A DNA stretch of 20,641 nt from Sphingomonas sanxanigenens (GTDB lineage Bacteria; Pseudomonadota; Alphaproteobacteria; Sphingomonadales; Sphingomonadaceae), in assembly GCA_003240855.1 (NCBI GenBank), contig QFNN01000047.1, positions 1 to 20,641 of the forward strand. Reading direction: 5' to 3'. Under the pieces are notes generated by a model that was not told the DNA's origin, searched no databases, and was given only the letters and a program-made list of their open reading frames with translations. Numbering within the stretch: the stretch's first letter is position 1; each line of letters opens with the position of its first letter. The position numbers and the translations under genes were made by a program. Below are positions 1 through 7,747 of the stretch, piece by piece.

Positions 1-719
1 GCGTAACGCTCAGCCCCGAGGGACGCGCCTATGCCGATGCGATCGCCCCGGCGCTCGACCGCATCCGCGCGGCGACCGCCGCCGCCATTGCCCGCCAGCC
101 GGACAGGGAGCTGAACATCGCGACCTTGCCAAGCTTCGGCATGCGCTGGCTCGCCCCGCGCCTGCCGCGCCTCACCGCGCGTCATCCCGATATCGTCGTG
201 AACTTCGCCGCGCGTTCCTTCCCCTTCAGCTTCGCCGACGAGCCTTTCGACGCCGCGATCCATTTCGGGCTGCCCGACTGGCCCGGCGCGCGCCACGAAC
301 TGCTGTTCCGCGAGCAGGCGATCCCGGTCTGCGCGCCCGCCCGCCTTGCCGAGCAGCCGATCGCGACGCCGGAGGATATTCTGTCCTGGCCGCTGCTCGT
401 GCAGAGTTCGCGGCGCTCGGCCTGGAGCCAGTGGCTGCGGGCCGCCGGCAGCGATGCCCAAGCGCCTGCCCCCAGCGGCTCCTTCGAGCATTTTCTGATG
501 CTCGCGCAGGCGGCGGCGGCGGGGAGCGGCATCGCGCTCATCCCCCGTTTCCTGATCGAACCGGAACTGGCGGCGGGCGCGCTCGTCTCGCCGCTGCCCG
601 TCGCGCTCAGCAACGAGGAAGCCTATTATCTCGTCTATCCCGACGACCGCCCGGCCTCGCCCGCACTGACGCAGGTCAGCGCCTGGATGATCGGGGAAGC
701 GCGCACAGACGCATCCTAA
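1..719 (+). CDS. LysR-family transcriptional regulator, GcvA-like (5' end outside window)
   Basis: The reading frame is open from the left edge (first full codon at base 3) to TAA at 717-719, so only about 238 C-terminal residues are seen. They start at the end of the N-terminal winged helix-turn-helix region (LTxxGxxYxxxI-like) and run through the linker into the substrate-binding fold. The segment reading LNIATLPSFGMRWLAPRLPR is the typical start of the effector domain in GcvA/AmpR-like LysR proteins. Further support comes from the HPDIVVNF strand and the late AAAGSGIALIPRFL segment. LysR proteins bind a small-molecule inducer and usually act on a nearby promoter. This one lies 73 bp upstream of, and in the same direction as, the CocE-type hydrolase, rather than in the more common divergent arrangement. 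It is one candidate reader of the operator at 751-782. The family call is firm; inducer and targets are unknown. Confidence 0.93.
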   Translation, partial: VTLSPEGRAYADAIAPALDRIRAATAAAIARQPDRELNIATLPSFGMRWLAPRLPRLTARHPDIVVNFAARSFPFSFADEPFDAAIHFGLPDWPGARHELLFREQAIPVCAPARLAEQPIATPEDILSWPLLVQSSRRSAWSQWLRAAGSDAQAPAPSGSFEHFLMLAQAAAAGSGIALIPRFLIEPELAAGALVSPLPVALSNEEAYYLVYPDDRPASPALTQVSAWMIGEARTDAS

Positions 720-734
720 GCGATTGGAAATCAT

Positions 735-748
735 CGGCTGGACAGCCG
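735..748. repeat. Short perfect inverted repeat in the LysR-CocE gap
   Basis: CGGCTG (735-740) and CAGCCG (743-748) are perfect inverted arms separated by GA. They lie 16 bp after the LysR stop codon. The element could be a small hairpin at the end of the LysR transcript, but it has no T-run, so it is not a convincing intrinsic terminator. It could also be a protein-binding site next to the larger dyad that begins at 751. Confidence 0.35.
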
Positions 749-750
749 GC

Positions 751-782
751 ATCGATTATGAGACGAATGTCCAATAATCGAT
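751..782. promoter_or_regulatory. Candidate operator: 9-bp perfect inverted repeat upstream of the CocE hydrolase
   Basis: The arms ATCGATTAT (751-759) and ATAATCGAT (774-782) are exact reverse complements around a 14-bp spacer centred at 766.5. Inside the spacer a second pair, GAC (762-764) and GTC (769-771), shares the same centre, giving 12 complementary pairs of 16. The right arm ends one base before the Shine-Dalgarno GGAGG (784-788), so a bound protein would block transcription start or elongation. The internal stretch ATGTCCAATAA (767-777) recurs, with small changes, in front of both Rieske oxygenase genes. The dyad is read directly from sequence; operator function is inferred, and the binding protein is unknown (TetR-family protein at 7748-8383 or the LysR protein). 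Confidence 0.7.
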
Positions 783-792
783 CGGAGGCAGC

Positions 793-2952
793 ATGGCGAC
801 GACGCGGCGGACGATATTGGGCATGATGGCGGCCGCTCCCGCCGCGCAGGCGCTGGCGAATACGGGGCAGGAGCCTGCGCTGTCCGTCCCCGTCGCGCTC
901 GACGACCCGGCAATCCGCGTCACCGAGAATATCTGGATTCCGATGCCCGACGGCGCGCGCCTCGCCGCCCGCCTCTTCCTGCCCGCCGACGCCGCCGCCA
1001 GGCCATGCGGCGTAGTGATCGAGTATCTGCCATATCGGAAGCGCGAGGCCTACCGATCGCGCGACGATTTCGTCGGGCCGGCGCTCGCCCGGCGCGGCAT
1101 CGGCTTCATCCGCGTCGATATTCGCGGCACGGGCGATTCCGATGGCGTGATAATCGACGAATATATGCCGGCCGAACAGGCCGACGCGCTCGACATGATC
1201 GCGTGGATCGCGCGCCAGCCCTGGTGCAATGGCAAGCTGGGCATGCGCGGCATATCATATAGCAGCTTCACCGGGTTGCAGGCCATCGCCAAGGCCCCGC
1301 CGGCGCTCAAGGCGATCGTCTCATGCTGCGGCACGGAGCAACGCTATCTCGACGACATCCACTATCGCGGCGGTTGCCTGATCCAGGATCAATGGGGCTG
1401 GGCGATGGAATGGCAGGTGGTGATGCGCGCGCCGCCCGATCCGCAGATCGTCGGCGGGGAAAAGTGGCGCGACATGTGGATGGAGCGGCTGGCGGCGACG
1501 CGGCCCGTGAGCATCGACTGGAACGGGCATCAGACCAACGACGCCAAGTGGCAAAGTGGATCGACCACCGACTATGGCAGGATCACCGCGGCGGTTTTCA
1601 ACCTCGGCGGCACGCTCGATTCCTATCTGCCTTCCGTCACGCGGATGATGGAGCGCGCGCCGCAGGCGCCGCAAAAGGCGCTGATCGGCCCCTGGGCGCA
1701 TAGCTGGCCGGGCTATGCCCAGGCACCCGACCACACCGGCGAGCCCGCCTTCAACGCCAACGGCGTTCCCGGCCCGGGCGTCGACTGGCTCCCCGTCGAG
1801 GCGCGCTGGTGGCGGCACTGGCTGAACGGCGAGGCCAACGGCATCATGGAGGAACCGCGCTTCTGGGCGTTCCGCGCCGACATGCCGCAAGGTTACAGCT
1901 ATCCCCGCGACACGATCGGCGCGTTCGTTTCCGAAGCGAACTGGCCTTCGCCGCGCATCGCACACCGGCGCTTCCACCTCAATGCCGACGGCCTCGGCGA
2001 CGCGGCGGGCGAACCGAAACTGCTGCGCCACGCGACCAACCTCACCATCGGCTTCGCCAACCGCACCTCATGCAGCGCCGGCGCGCCCGGCGATTGCTGG
2101 CGCGAACAATCGGGCGACGACGCGCTTTCGCTCTGCTTCGATTCCGCGCCGCTGACGGAAACGATCGACATCATGGGCGAACTCGTCCTGAGCCTGCGCA
2201 TCCGCAGCGACAAGCCGGTCGCGAAGCTCAATGCGCGGCTCACCGAAGTAACGCCCGACGGCAAATCGCATTTCGTCACCTATGCCCTGCTCAACCTCAC
2301 CCACCGCGACAGCCACGAAAAGCCGACGCCGCTGGAGCCCGGCCGCGACTATGACGTGACGCTGAAAGGCCAGTTCGCCTGCCATCGCTTTTCGCCCGGC
2401 AACCGCATCCGCATCGCGCTTAGCGAGACATGGTGGCCCGTCGCCTGGCCCTCGCCGGAGCTCGTGGCGCTGGACATCACCGCCGGCGTCTCTCACCTGA
2501 TGCTGCCGGTTCGCCCGGCGTCAGACGACGATGCCCCGCCCTTCGCCGTGCTGCGCCAGGTCTACGACACGCCCGGCGCGGAGAAAGCGCCCTATTTCGA
2601 CCGTCTCGACGGCGTCGCGGTCAGCGGCGAACCCGGCAGCCGCCTCTTCGTGATCGAAGAAGGGTCGACGAAGATCGAAGAGGAATATGTCCCCGGCCCC
2701 GACACCTATTATGGCCAGGCCTATCGCATGCGCCGCACGATCCGCGAGGACGATCCCAACAGCGCCGAGATCGAGGCCGAAGGCTTCAACAGCTATCGGC
2801 GCGGCGAATGGCGCATCAAGCTGCGCGCCTGGTCGCGGACCAGATCGACCCCCACCGCCTTCCTCTGCGAAGAGACGTTCGAGGCGTGGGAGGGCGACGT
2901 CAAAGTTTTTGACAAGCGCTGGGAAAAGGCCGTTCCGCGCGATCTCGTCTAG
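793..2952 (+). CDS. CocE/NonD-family alpha/beta hydrolase with Tat signal (peptidase S15-like)
   Basis: The 719-residue protein starts at ATG 793 behind a strong GGAGG. The N-terminus carries a twin-arginine (R5-R6) followed by a hydrophobic stretch and an ALA signal-peptidase site near residue 22, so it is probably exported folded to the periplasm. The Xaa-Pro dipeptidyl-peptidase/cocaine-esterase fold is shown by VDIRGTGDSDG (residues 108-118), the nucleophile motif GISYS with Ser155, the acid region GGTLDSY with Asp276, and IGPWAHSW with His303. A C-terminal beta-rich domain follows. Family members cleave esters, amides or N-terminal dipeptides, and the substrate cannot be predicted. At 719 residues it is somewhat long for the family, with extra sequence at the C-terminus. 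The gene ends 3 bp from the convergent sulfotransferase gene. The shared operator suggests it is induced with the oxygenases and may release their substrate from a conjugate. Confidence 0.93.
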   Translation: MATTRRTILGMMAAAPAAQALANTGQEPALSVPVALDDPAIRVTENIWIPMPDGARLAARLFLPADAAARPCGVVIEYLPYRKREAYRSRDDFVGPALARRGIGFIRVDIRGTGDSDGVIIDEYMPAEQADALDMIAWIARQPWCNGKLGMRGISYSSFTGLQAIAKAPPALKAIVSCCGTEQRYLDDIHYRGGCLIQDQWGWAMEWQVVMRAPPDPQIVGGEKWRDMWMERLAATRPVSIDWNGHQTNDAKWQSGSTTDYGRITAAVFNLGGTLDSYLPSVTRMMERAPQAPQKALIGPWAHSWPGYAQAPDHTGEPAFNANGVPGPGVDWLPVEARWWRHWLNGEANGIMEEPRFWAFRADMPQGYSYPRDTIGAFVSEANWPSPRIAHRRFHLNADGLGDAAGEPKLLRHATNLTIGFANRTSCSAGAPGDCWREQSGDDALSLCFDSAPLTETIDIMGELVLSLRIRSDKPVAKLNARLTEVTPDGKSHFVTYALLNLTHRDSHEKPTPLEPGRDYDVTLKGQFACHRFSPGNRIRIALSETWWPVAWPSPELVALDITAGVSHLMLPVRPASDDDAPPFAVLRQVYDTPGAEKAPYFDRLDGVAVSGEPGSRLFVIEEGSTKIEEEYVPGPDTYYGQAYRMRRTIREDDPNSAEIEAEGFNSYRRGEWRIKLRAWSRTRSTPTAFLCEETFEAWEGDVKVFDKRWEKAVPRDLV

Positions 2953-2955
2953 CGA

Positions 2956-4842
2956 TCAGACGGGATAGGGATAGCTGGTCAGCACCGGACCCAGCGCCTC
3001 CCTGAGCGGCCCGAGCCAGGGCTGGAAATGCGTATGCTGGTCGAGGCCTTCGCGGAAGATCGGCCTGCGCACCTGTTCGGAGCTGGCAGTGCGGACCGCG
3101 CGGTCATTCTCGTGGAAGCGCAGGCATGCCTCCTCGAACGGCAGCCCGATATGATCGAGCAGGCGCCGCACCTCGCCTTCGGTATCGGCGACCATCGCTT
3201 CATAATGGATGCGGTGAACCCGGCCGGGCAACACCGCGTCGACATGCGCCATCAGCGCGACATAGTCGGCATAATAGCGGCCCATTTCGGCCAGATCATA
3301 TGAGAAGGCCTGCCCACGCGCGAAATGCTGCTTGAAGTTGGAGAAGCAGCAGGCAAGCGGATGACGGCGCGCATCGATGATCGTCGCGTTGGGCAGGATC
3401 AGGTGGATGAACGGCGCGTGCAGCCAGTTGTTCGGCATCTTGTCGATGAACAAGGGCCGCGCGGTGCGCCGCTGCACACGCGTGCGATCGAGATAGTCCG
3501 CGCCGATCGCCGCGAGTTGCGCCGCACTCAGGTCGAGCAGCCCGGCGGGATAATCATCGCGCCCGCCGCCGGCATGATCGCGCGCGAGGGCGCGAATATC
3601 GGGCAGTTCCTGCGTCCCTTCCACTGCGCTATGCGACGACAATATCTGCTCGATCAGCGTCGACCCCGATCGCGGCATGCCAAGGATGAAGATCGGATCG
3701 CGCGCCGGGTCTCCCTGCTCCGCACGCTCCGCAAAGACCCCGCTCGTCAGCAAGGCGCGAGATCGCTCGATGCGTCCGGTCAGCGGCGCATGGTCGATCT
3801 CGGCGCGACGCAGGCGATTGCCTTCGGCATAATGGCGGAACGACGCCTCCCACTCACCAGCGTCCTCCAGCGCCTTGCCCAGAGCGAAATGAAGATGGAA
3901 GCGATCCTCGGCCGCCAGATCGCCGCGTCCCAGCGCCGCTTCCATGGCCTGCGCGTCGCCGGCATCGAAGCGCACCGTCTTGAGGTTGGCGAGGCTCCAC
4001 CACGCCTCGCCCAGTCGCGGTTCGATGTCGATCGCGCGGCGATAGGCCGCGATGCTGTCGCCCTGCCGCCCCACGGTCTTGAGGCTGTGGCCATAGCTCA
4101 TCCAGATCCTTGGCTGGGCCGGCCGCGCCGCCAGCACCTGCTCGAACAGGTCGACCGCCGCGTCGGTCTCGCCGATCATCGTCAGCGCCGCCGCCTTCAG
4201 ATTGCCATAGGCGGGGTTATCAGGCTCATCCTCGATCAGCCGGTCAAGCTCCGCGATCGCTTCGGCCGGGCGATGCTGGCGGTAGTGGACGAGCGCGAGA
4301 TTGAAGCGCGCGGGCGTAAAGCCCGGCGAAATCGCCAGCGCATGATCGAGCAGCACCCGCGCATCGTCATAACGCCCGATCCGCCCCGCGACTTCGGCCA
4401 GCATGCGCAGCGCCGCGACATCGCCGTCATCTTCGCGCAGATGCGCCTTGAGCAGACGCTCGGCGACCGGGATGTCGTTTGAGACCAGCGCCTGCGCCGC
4501 CTGCTGGAGGCGCGGATGATGGACCGAGGCGCGCATCTCGCCGGCCTGCGCGGCTTCCACGCCTGTCATGTCGCCCGCCAATGCAAGCTGCGTCGCAAGC
4601 AGCCGCCAGCTTTCGGCGCGCGCCGGATCGCGCCGGACCGCATCGCGCAGGGCGGCGATCGATTCCCCCAATTTGCCCTGCGCCGCATAGGCGTTTCCGA
4701 GCAGCGCCAGCGTTGGCGCGTGACCGGGCGCGACGCGCAATATCTCGCTCGCCTGCTCGACGGCGAGCGACGGCGAGCGCGCAAGCAGGGTCCGGGCGTG
4801 CGCGAGCGCCTGGTCGATCGAAGTCGTCGTCGCCGTCGTCAT
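2956..4842 (-). CDS. TPR-repeat sulfotransferase fusion protein
   Basis: The protein has 628 residues with no signal peptide. Residues about 10-345 form successive tetratricopeptide repeats, for example ALAISPGFTPARFNLALVHY and SYGHSLKTVGRQGDSIAAYR. Residues about 380-628 are a sulfotransferase domain with the 5'-phosphosulfate loop GMPRSGSTL (388-396) and the 3'-phosphate-binding segment IIDARRHPLACCFSNF (488-503), as in PAPS-dependent enzymes. Such bacterial fusions are common, but most lack a known acceptor; the TPR part may bind a protein or peptide. ATG 4842 has GGGGAG 6 bp upstream. The gene sits 52 bp behind the FAD oxidoreductase on the same strand and is probably the last gene of the Rieske 1 transcript. 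It ends 3 bp from the convergent hydrolase gene. The fold assignment is firm; catalytic role and substrate are unknown. Confidence 0.92.
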   Translation of the reverse strand: MTTATTTSIDQALAHARTLLARSPSLAVEQASEILRVAPGHAPTLALLGNAYAAQGKLGESIAALRDAVRRDPARAESWRLLATQLALAGDMTGVEAAQAGEMRASVHHPRLQQAAQALVSNDIPVAERLLKAHLREDDGDVAALRMLAEVAGRIGRYDDARVLLDHALAISPGFTPARFNLALVHYRQHRPAEAIAELDRLIEDEPDNPAYGNLKAAALTMIGETDAAVDLFEQVLAARPAQPRIWMSYGHSLKTVGRQGDSIAAYRRAIDIEPRLGEAWWSLANLKTVRFDAGDAQAMEAALGRGDLAAEDRFHLHFALGKALEDAGEWEASFRHYAEGNRLRRAEIDHAPLTGRIERSRALLTSGVFAERAEQGDPARDPIFILGMPRSGSTLIEQILSSHSAVEGTQELPDIRALARDHAGGGRDDYPAGLLDLSAAQLAAIGADYLDRTRVQRRTARPLFIDKMPNNWLHAPFIHLILPNATIIDARRHPLACCFSNFKQHFARGQAFSYDLAEMGRYYADYVALMAHVDAVLPGRVHRIHYEAMVADTEGEVRRLLDHIGLPFEEACLRFHENDRAVRTASSEQVRRPIFREGLDQHTHFQPWLGPLREALGPVLTSYPYPV

Positions 4843-4894
4843 GCCTGCTCCCCGCCCGACAGGCGGCGATCCTGCACCGATTGCCCGGCCCGGC

Positions 4895-6505
4895 TCAAGC
4901 CGCGCGCGTCAGCCTGCGCCACAGGCCGCGATCGGCGAGGATTTCCCGCGCCGCATTGTGGCCCGGCGCACCGGTCACGCCGCCGCCCGGATGCGTGCCC
5001 GCACCGCACATGTAGAGCCCTTTCAGCGGCCCGTGATACGCGCCGTTGCCCAGGATCGGGCGCGCGGCCCAAAGCTGGTCGAGCGACATGTTGCCGTGCA
5101 TGATGTCGCCGCCGGTGAGGCCGAACTTGCGCTCCAGATCGAGCGGCGAATGGATCTGCCGCGCGATGACCGAAGCCTTGAAGCCCGGCGCCCAGCGCTC
5201 GACCGTATCGATGATGAGGTCGGCGCCCTCCTCGCGCGCATCGTCCCAGCTCCTGCCGTCGGGCAGTTCGGGGGCGAATTGCTGGCAGAAAAGGCTGGCG
5301 ACATGCTGCCCCGGAGGCGCGAGGCTGTCGTCCACGATCGACGGGATCAGCATCTCGACGATCGGCGCCTTCGACATGCCGGTCTGCTTCGCATCGGTAT
5401 AGGCGCGGTCCATATAGTCGAGCGTCGGCGCGATGATGATGCCCGACTGGAGATGCTCGCCCGGCTGGGGCAGGCAGGAAAAGCGCGGCAGTTCCGACAG
5501 CGCGACGTTCATGCGGAACGTGCCCGAGCCGACCTTGAACGCCTTCACGCGACGGCGGAACTCCGGGGCGAGGTCGCTCGCGGCGATCAGCTTGTCATAG
5601 AGCAGACGCGGCCCGACGTTGGAAATAACGGCGTCGCCCATAACCTCCGCGCCGCTTTCAAGCTTCACGCCCACCGCGCGGCCGCCATCGACCAGCACCT
5701 GCGCGACGGGCGCCTCTAGCGTGATCTCGACGCCCAGTTCCTCGCAGGCCTTGCGCATCGCCTGCGTGATCGCGCCCATACCGCCAATGGCGTGGCCCCA
5801 GGCGCCTTTCTTGCCGTTCACTTCGCCAAAGACGTGATGAAGCAGCACATAAGCCGAACCGGGCGTATCGGGGCTGGCGAAATTGCCGACCACCGCGTCG
5901 AACCCGAACGCCGCCTTGATCGCTTCATTCTCGAACCAGCTATCGAGGAAGGTGCGTGCGGACTTGGTGAAAAGCTCCAGCACGTCGCGCTGCTGCGCGA
6001 GGCTGAGCTTCGTCAGGCCGCGCCCCTGCTTGGCGGCGGCGATCAGCGTATGAATGCCGTCGCCGATATTGGGGGGCGACTGAAGCGCAAGGTCGCGCAG
6101 CACGTCCGCCACCGTGTCGAGCGTTTCGTAATAGCCCGGCAGCGCATCGGCGTCATGCTGCGAAAAGCGGCGAAACTCGGCCTGCGTCCGCTCCAGCCCG
6201 CCGCCGAGCTTCAGGTAGCCGCCATCTTCCTGCGGCAGAAAGTTTGAGATGGGCCGTTCAACAATGCGCAGGCCGCGTTCGGCCAGCTTCATGTCGCGGA
6301 TCACCTTGGGCTGCAGCAGACTGACCGTGTAACTCGCCACCGAATTGCGGAAACCGGGATGGAACTCCTCGGTCACGGCCGCGCCGCCGACGATCGGGCG
6401 GCGTTCAAGCACGCGCACCGACTTGCCGGCGCGCGCCAGATAATAAGCGCAGACAAGCCCATTATGGCCGCCGCCGATAATCACGGCATCATATTTCCTG
6501 GTCAC
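4895..6505 (-). CDS. PYROXD2-like NAD(P)/FAD-dependent oxidoreductase 1 (CrtI superfamily)
   Basis: The start is taken as GTG 6505, giving 536 residues. That GTG overlaps the TGA of the Rieske gene (GTGA) and places the FAD-binding motif where the family expects it, right at the N-terminus: YDAVIIGGGHNG (5-16), followed by VLERRPIVGGAAVTEEFHPG. The C-terminus has the matching FAD signature CGAGTHPGGGVTGAPGHNAA. The opening VGGAAVTEE and the ending resemble the PYROXD2-like branch of the phytoene-desaturase superfamily, whose chemistry is poorly defined; true carotenoid desaturases are less similar. The 4-bp overlap implies translational coupling with the oxygenase and a shared pathway, perhaps oxidation of an amine or of the hydroxylated product. 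A longer reading frame reaching back to 6985 would lie inside the Rieske gene and is not credible. Confidence 0.9.
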   Translation of the reverse strand: MTRKYDAVIIGGGHNGLVCAYYLARAGKSVRVLERRPIVGGAAVTEEFHPGFRNSVASYTVSLLQPKVIRDMKLAERGLRIVERPISNFLPQEDGGYLKLGGGLERTQAEFRRFSQHDADALPGYYETLDTVADVLRDLALQSPPNIGDGIHTLIAAAKQGRGLTKLSLAQQRDVLELFTKSARTFLDSWFENEAIKAAFGFDAVVGNFASPDTPGSAYVLLHHVFGEVNGKKGAWGHAIGGMGAITQAMRKACEELGVEITLEAPVAQVLVDGGRAVGVKLESGAEVMGDAVISNVGPRLLYDKLIAASDLAPEFRRRVKAFKVGSGTFRMNVALSELPRFSCLPQPGEHLQSGIIIAPTLDYMDRAYTDAKQTGMSKAPIVEMLIPSIVDDSLAPPGQHVASLFCQQFAPELPDGRSWDDAREEGADLIIDTVERWAPGFKASVIARQIHSPLDLERKFGLTGGDIMHGNMSLDQLWAARPILGNGAYHGPLKGLYMCGAGTHPGGGVTGAPGHNAAREILADRGLWRRLTRAA

Positions 6506-7674
6506 TTGGCGGCTCCGTAGGCATGGCTCCAACCCGGCTTCGGCGCGCGATGCTGGCGCGCTTCGGGGATGGCGAGGCGTATCTTGCGACAGAAATTGCG
6601 CAGGGCGACTTCGTCCTGGCTGAGCGGACCCACCGAGAAACTCTGCGAGGACATGCCGTCCTGAACGCGTTCGATCAGCGTGGTGTCCTCGGCATTGACC
6701 TGGCGATTGATGCGCCAGTTCAAATAGCGTGCGGCCTTCATCTCGCGCCGATCGTCGGGAACGGCGTATGCGATTTCCCGGATCAGGCATTCGGTGGGCG
6801 AGATCGGCAGCCACTGCATGAAATCGACCTGATCGGGGTAGATGTCGAACGCGACATTCGGCCACAGCTTGAAATAGGTCCACAGCCGCTGGCGATCCTC
6901 GGGCAGATGATCGACATGGGGCAGATAGCGCTGATAGGCGCGCTCCGACGGGTTGTTCGACGTGCGATCGACCAGCGGCCCCCACATCTTGTCGACATGC
7001 TCGCTCGCCTCGACGCCATAGCCGTTGCCCATCAGGCGCTTTAGCCCGGGATGAGCGACCGCGATGTGCAGCCCGTCCGAATAATTGTCGCCGACATTCT
7101 TCCAGTTCACGCGGCGCGGGCGCAGCGTGACGCGACCGAAGGCGCGCAGATCCTCGAAGCGGTAAGGCTCGACCTCATGCTCATAGGGCCTCATCATCTC
7201 GGCGACCGACGGCCCGCCGCCTTCCAGCCGGACGAAGATGAAACCGCGCCAGATTTCCAGCTCGACCGGGGTCAGCCCGTGCCTGGCCATGTCGATGCCA
7301 TAGGTCTCCCGCATCGGCACGCCGGTCAGGCGGCCGTCGAGCTCATAGGCCCAGGCATGATAGGGGCAGATCAGCTTCTTCGCGCACCCCGAAGGGCCGT
7401 CGACCAGACGCGCGCCGCGGTGGCGGCAGACATTGGTGAAGGCGTTGACGCCGCCTTCCCTGGTGCGGACGACGACGATGCTCTCGCCGATATAGTCGAG
7501 CGTGTGGAAGTCGCCATGATCGGGAATGTCGCTGATATGGCAGACCACCTGCCACGACGGCCGCATCACCTGCTGAATCTCGGCGTTGAAGAAATCCTGA
7601 TCCGAATAGGTCCAGGCCGGGAGGCTCCACCCCTCGTCCGGGTCCACATTCTGCCGAATCTGCGCGAGCGCCAT
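6502..7674 (-). CDS. Rieske [2Fe-2S] aromatic-ring-hydroxylating-type oxygenase, alpha subunit (Rieske 1)
   Basis: The 390-residue protein has the Rieske cluster ligands Cys83/His85 (CRH) and Cys103/His106 (CPYH). The catalytic domain follows, with the mononuclear iron facial triad inferred as His203, His208 and Asp330. Asp200 (SDGLH) stands at the position that bridges electrons between neighbouring subunits in naphthalene-dioxygenase-type enzymes. The start is ATG 7674, with GGGAG about 9 bp upstream and directly behind the candidate operator. The open frame continues to 7896, but that extension runs into the TetR gene and lacks homologous character. The gene is translationally coupled to FAD oxidoreductase 1. 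The family hydroxylates aromatics or removes N- or O-methyl groups using O2 and electrons from a ferredoxin or flavin reductase. The exact substrate is unknown, and no beta subunit is present. Confidence 0.93.
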   Translation of the reverse strand: MALAQIRQNVDPDEGWSLPAWTYSDQDFFNAEIQQVMRPSWQVVCHISDIPDHGDFHTLDYIGESIVVVRTREGGVNAFTNVCRHRGARLVDGPSGCAKKLICPYHAWAYELDGRLTGVPMRETYGIDMARHGLTPVELEIWRGFIFVRLEGGGPSVAEMMRPYEHEVEPYRFEDLRAFGRVTLRPRRVNWKNVGDNYSDGLHIAVAHPGLKRLMGNGYGVEASEHVDKMWGPLVDRTSNNPSERAYQRYLPHVDHLPEDRQRLWTYFKLWPNVAFDIYPDQVDFMQWLPISPTECLIREIAYAVPDDRREMKAARYLNWRINRQVNAEDTTLIERVQDGMSSQSFSVGPLSQDEVALRNFCRKIRLAIPEARQHRAPKPGWSHAYGAAK

Positions 7675-7690
7675 GATGCGATACTCCCGA

Positions 7691-7715
7691 TGTCTTGTTA
7701 GACACTCGTATAACA
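7691..7715. promoter_or_regulatory. Candidate operator/promoter of the Rieske 1 operon: two interleaved inverted repeats
   Basis: The gap between the TetR gene and Rieske 1 (7675-7747) contains two overlapping perfect inverted repeats. One is TGTCT (7691-7695) with AGACA (7700-7704), spaced by 4 bp. The other is TGTTA (7696-7700) with TAACA (7711-7715), spaced by 10 bp. Read on the minus strand (7705 to 7695) it contains GTGTCTAACAA, followed by GACATCGGG. The same run, GTGTCTAATAA then GACATCGGG, precedes Rieske 2. TTGCGC and TATACG with a 15-bp spacer lie just upstream on the minus strand and could be a weak -35/-10 pair overlapping the dyad. The symmetry and similarity are visible; regulatory function is inferred. 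Confidence 0.65.
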
Positions 7716-7747
7716 GGAATCGCAGGTGCGCAAGCGCGCTCTTCACA

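Noticed and set aside
3325..4482. 385-codon open frame on the plus strand opposite the sulfotransferase
   Set aside because: It is antisense to a gene with clear TPR and PAPS motifs. Its composition (Arg/Ala/His-rich, no recognisable domain) is typical of shadow frames in high-GC DNA.
6506..6985. N-terminal extension of FAD oxidoreductase 1 to ATG 6985
   Set aside because: The extension is inside the Rieske 1 coding region. The Rossmann motif would then sit about 165 residues in, instead of at the N-terminus as in the paralogue.
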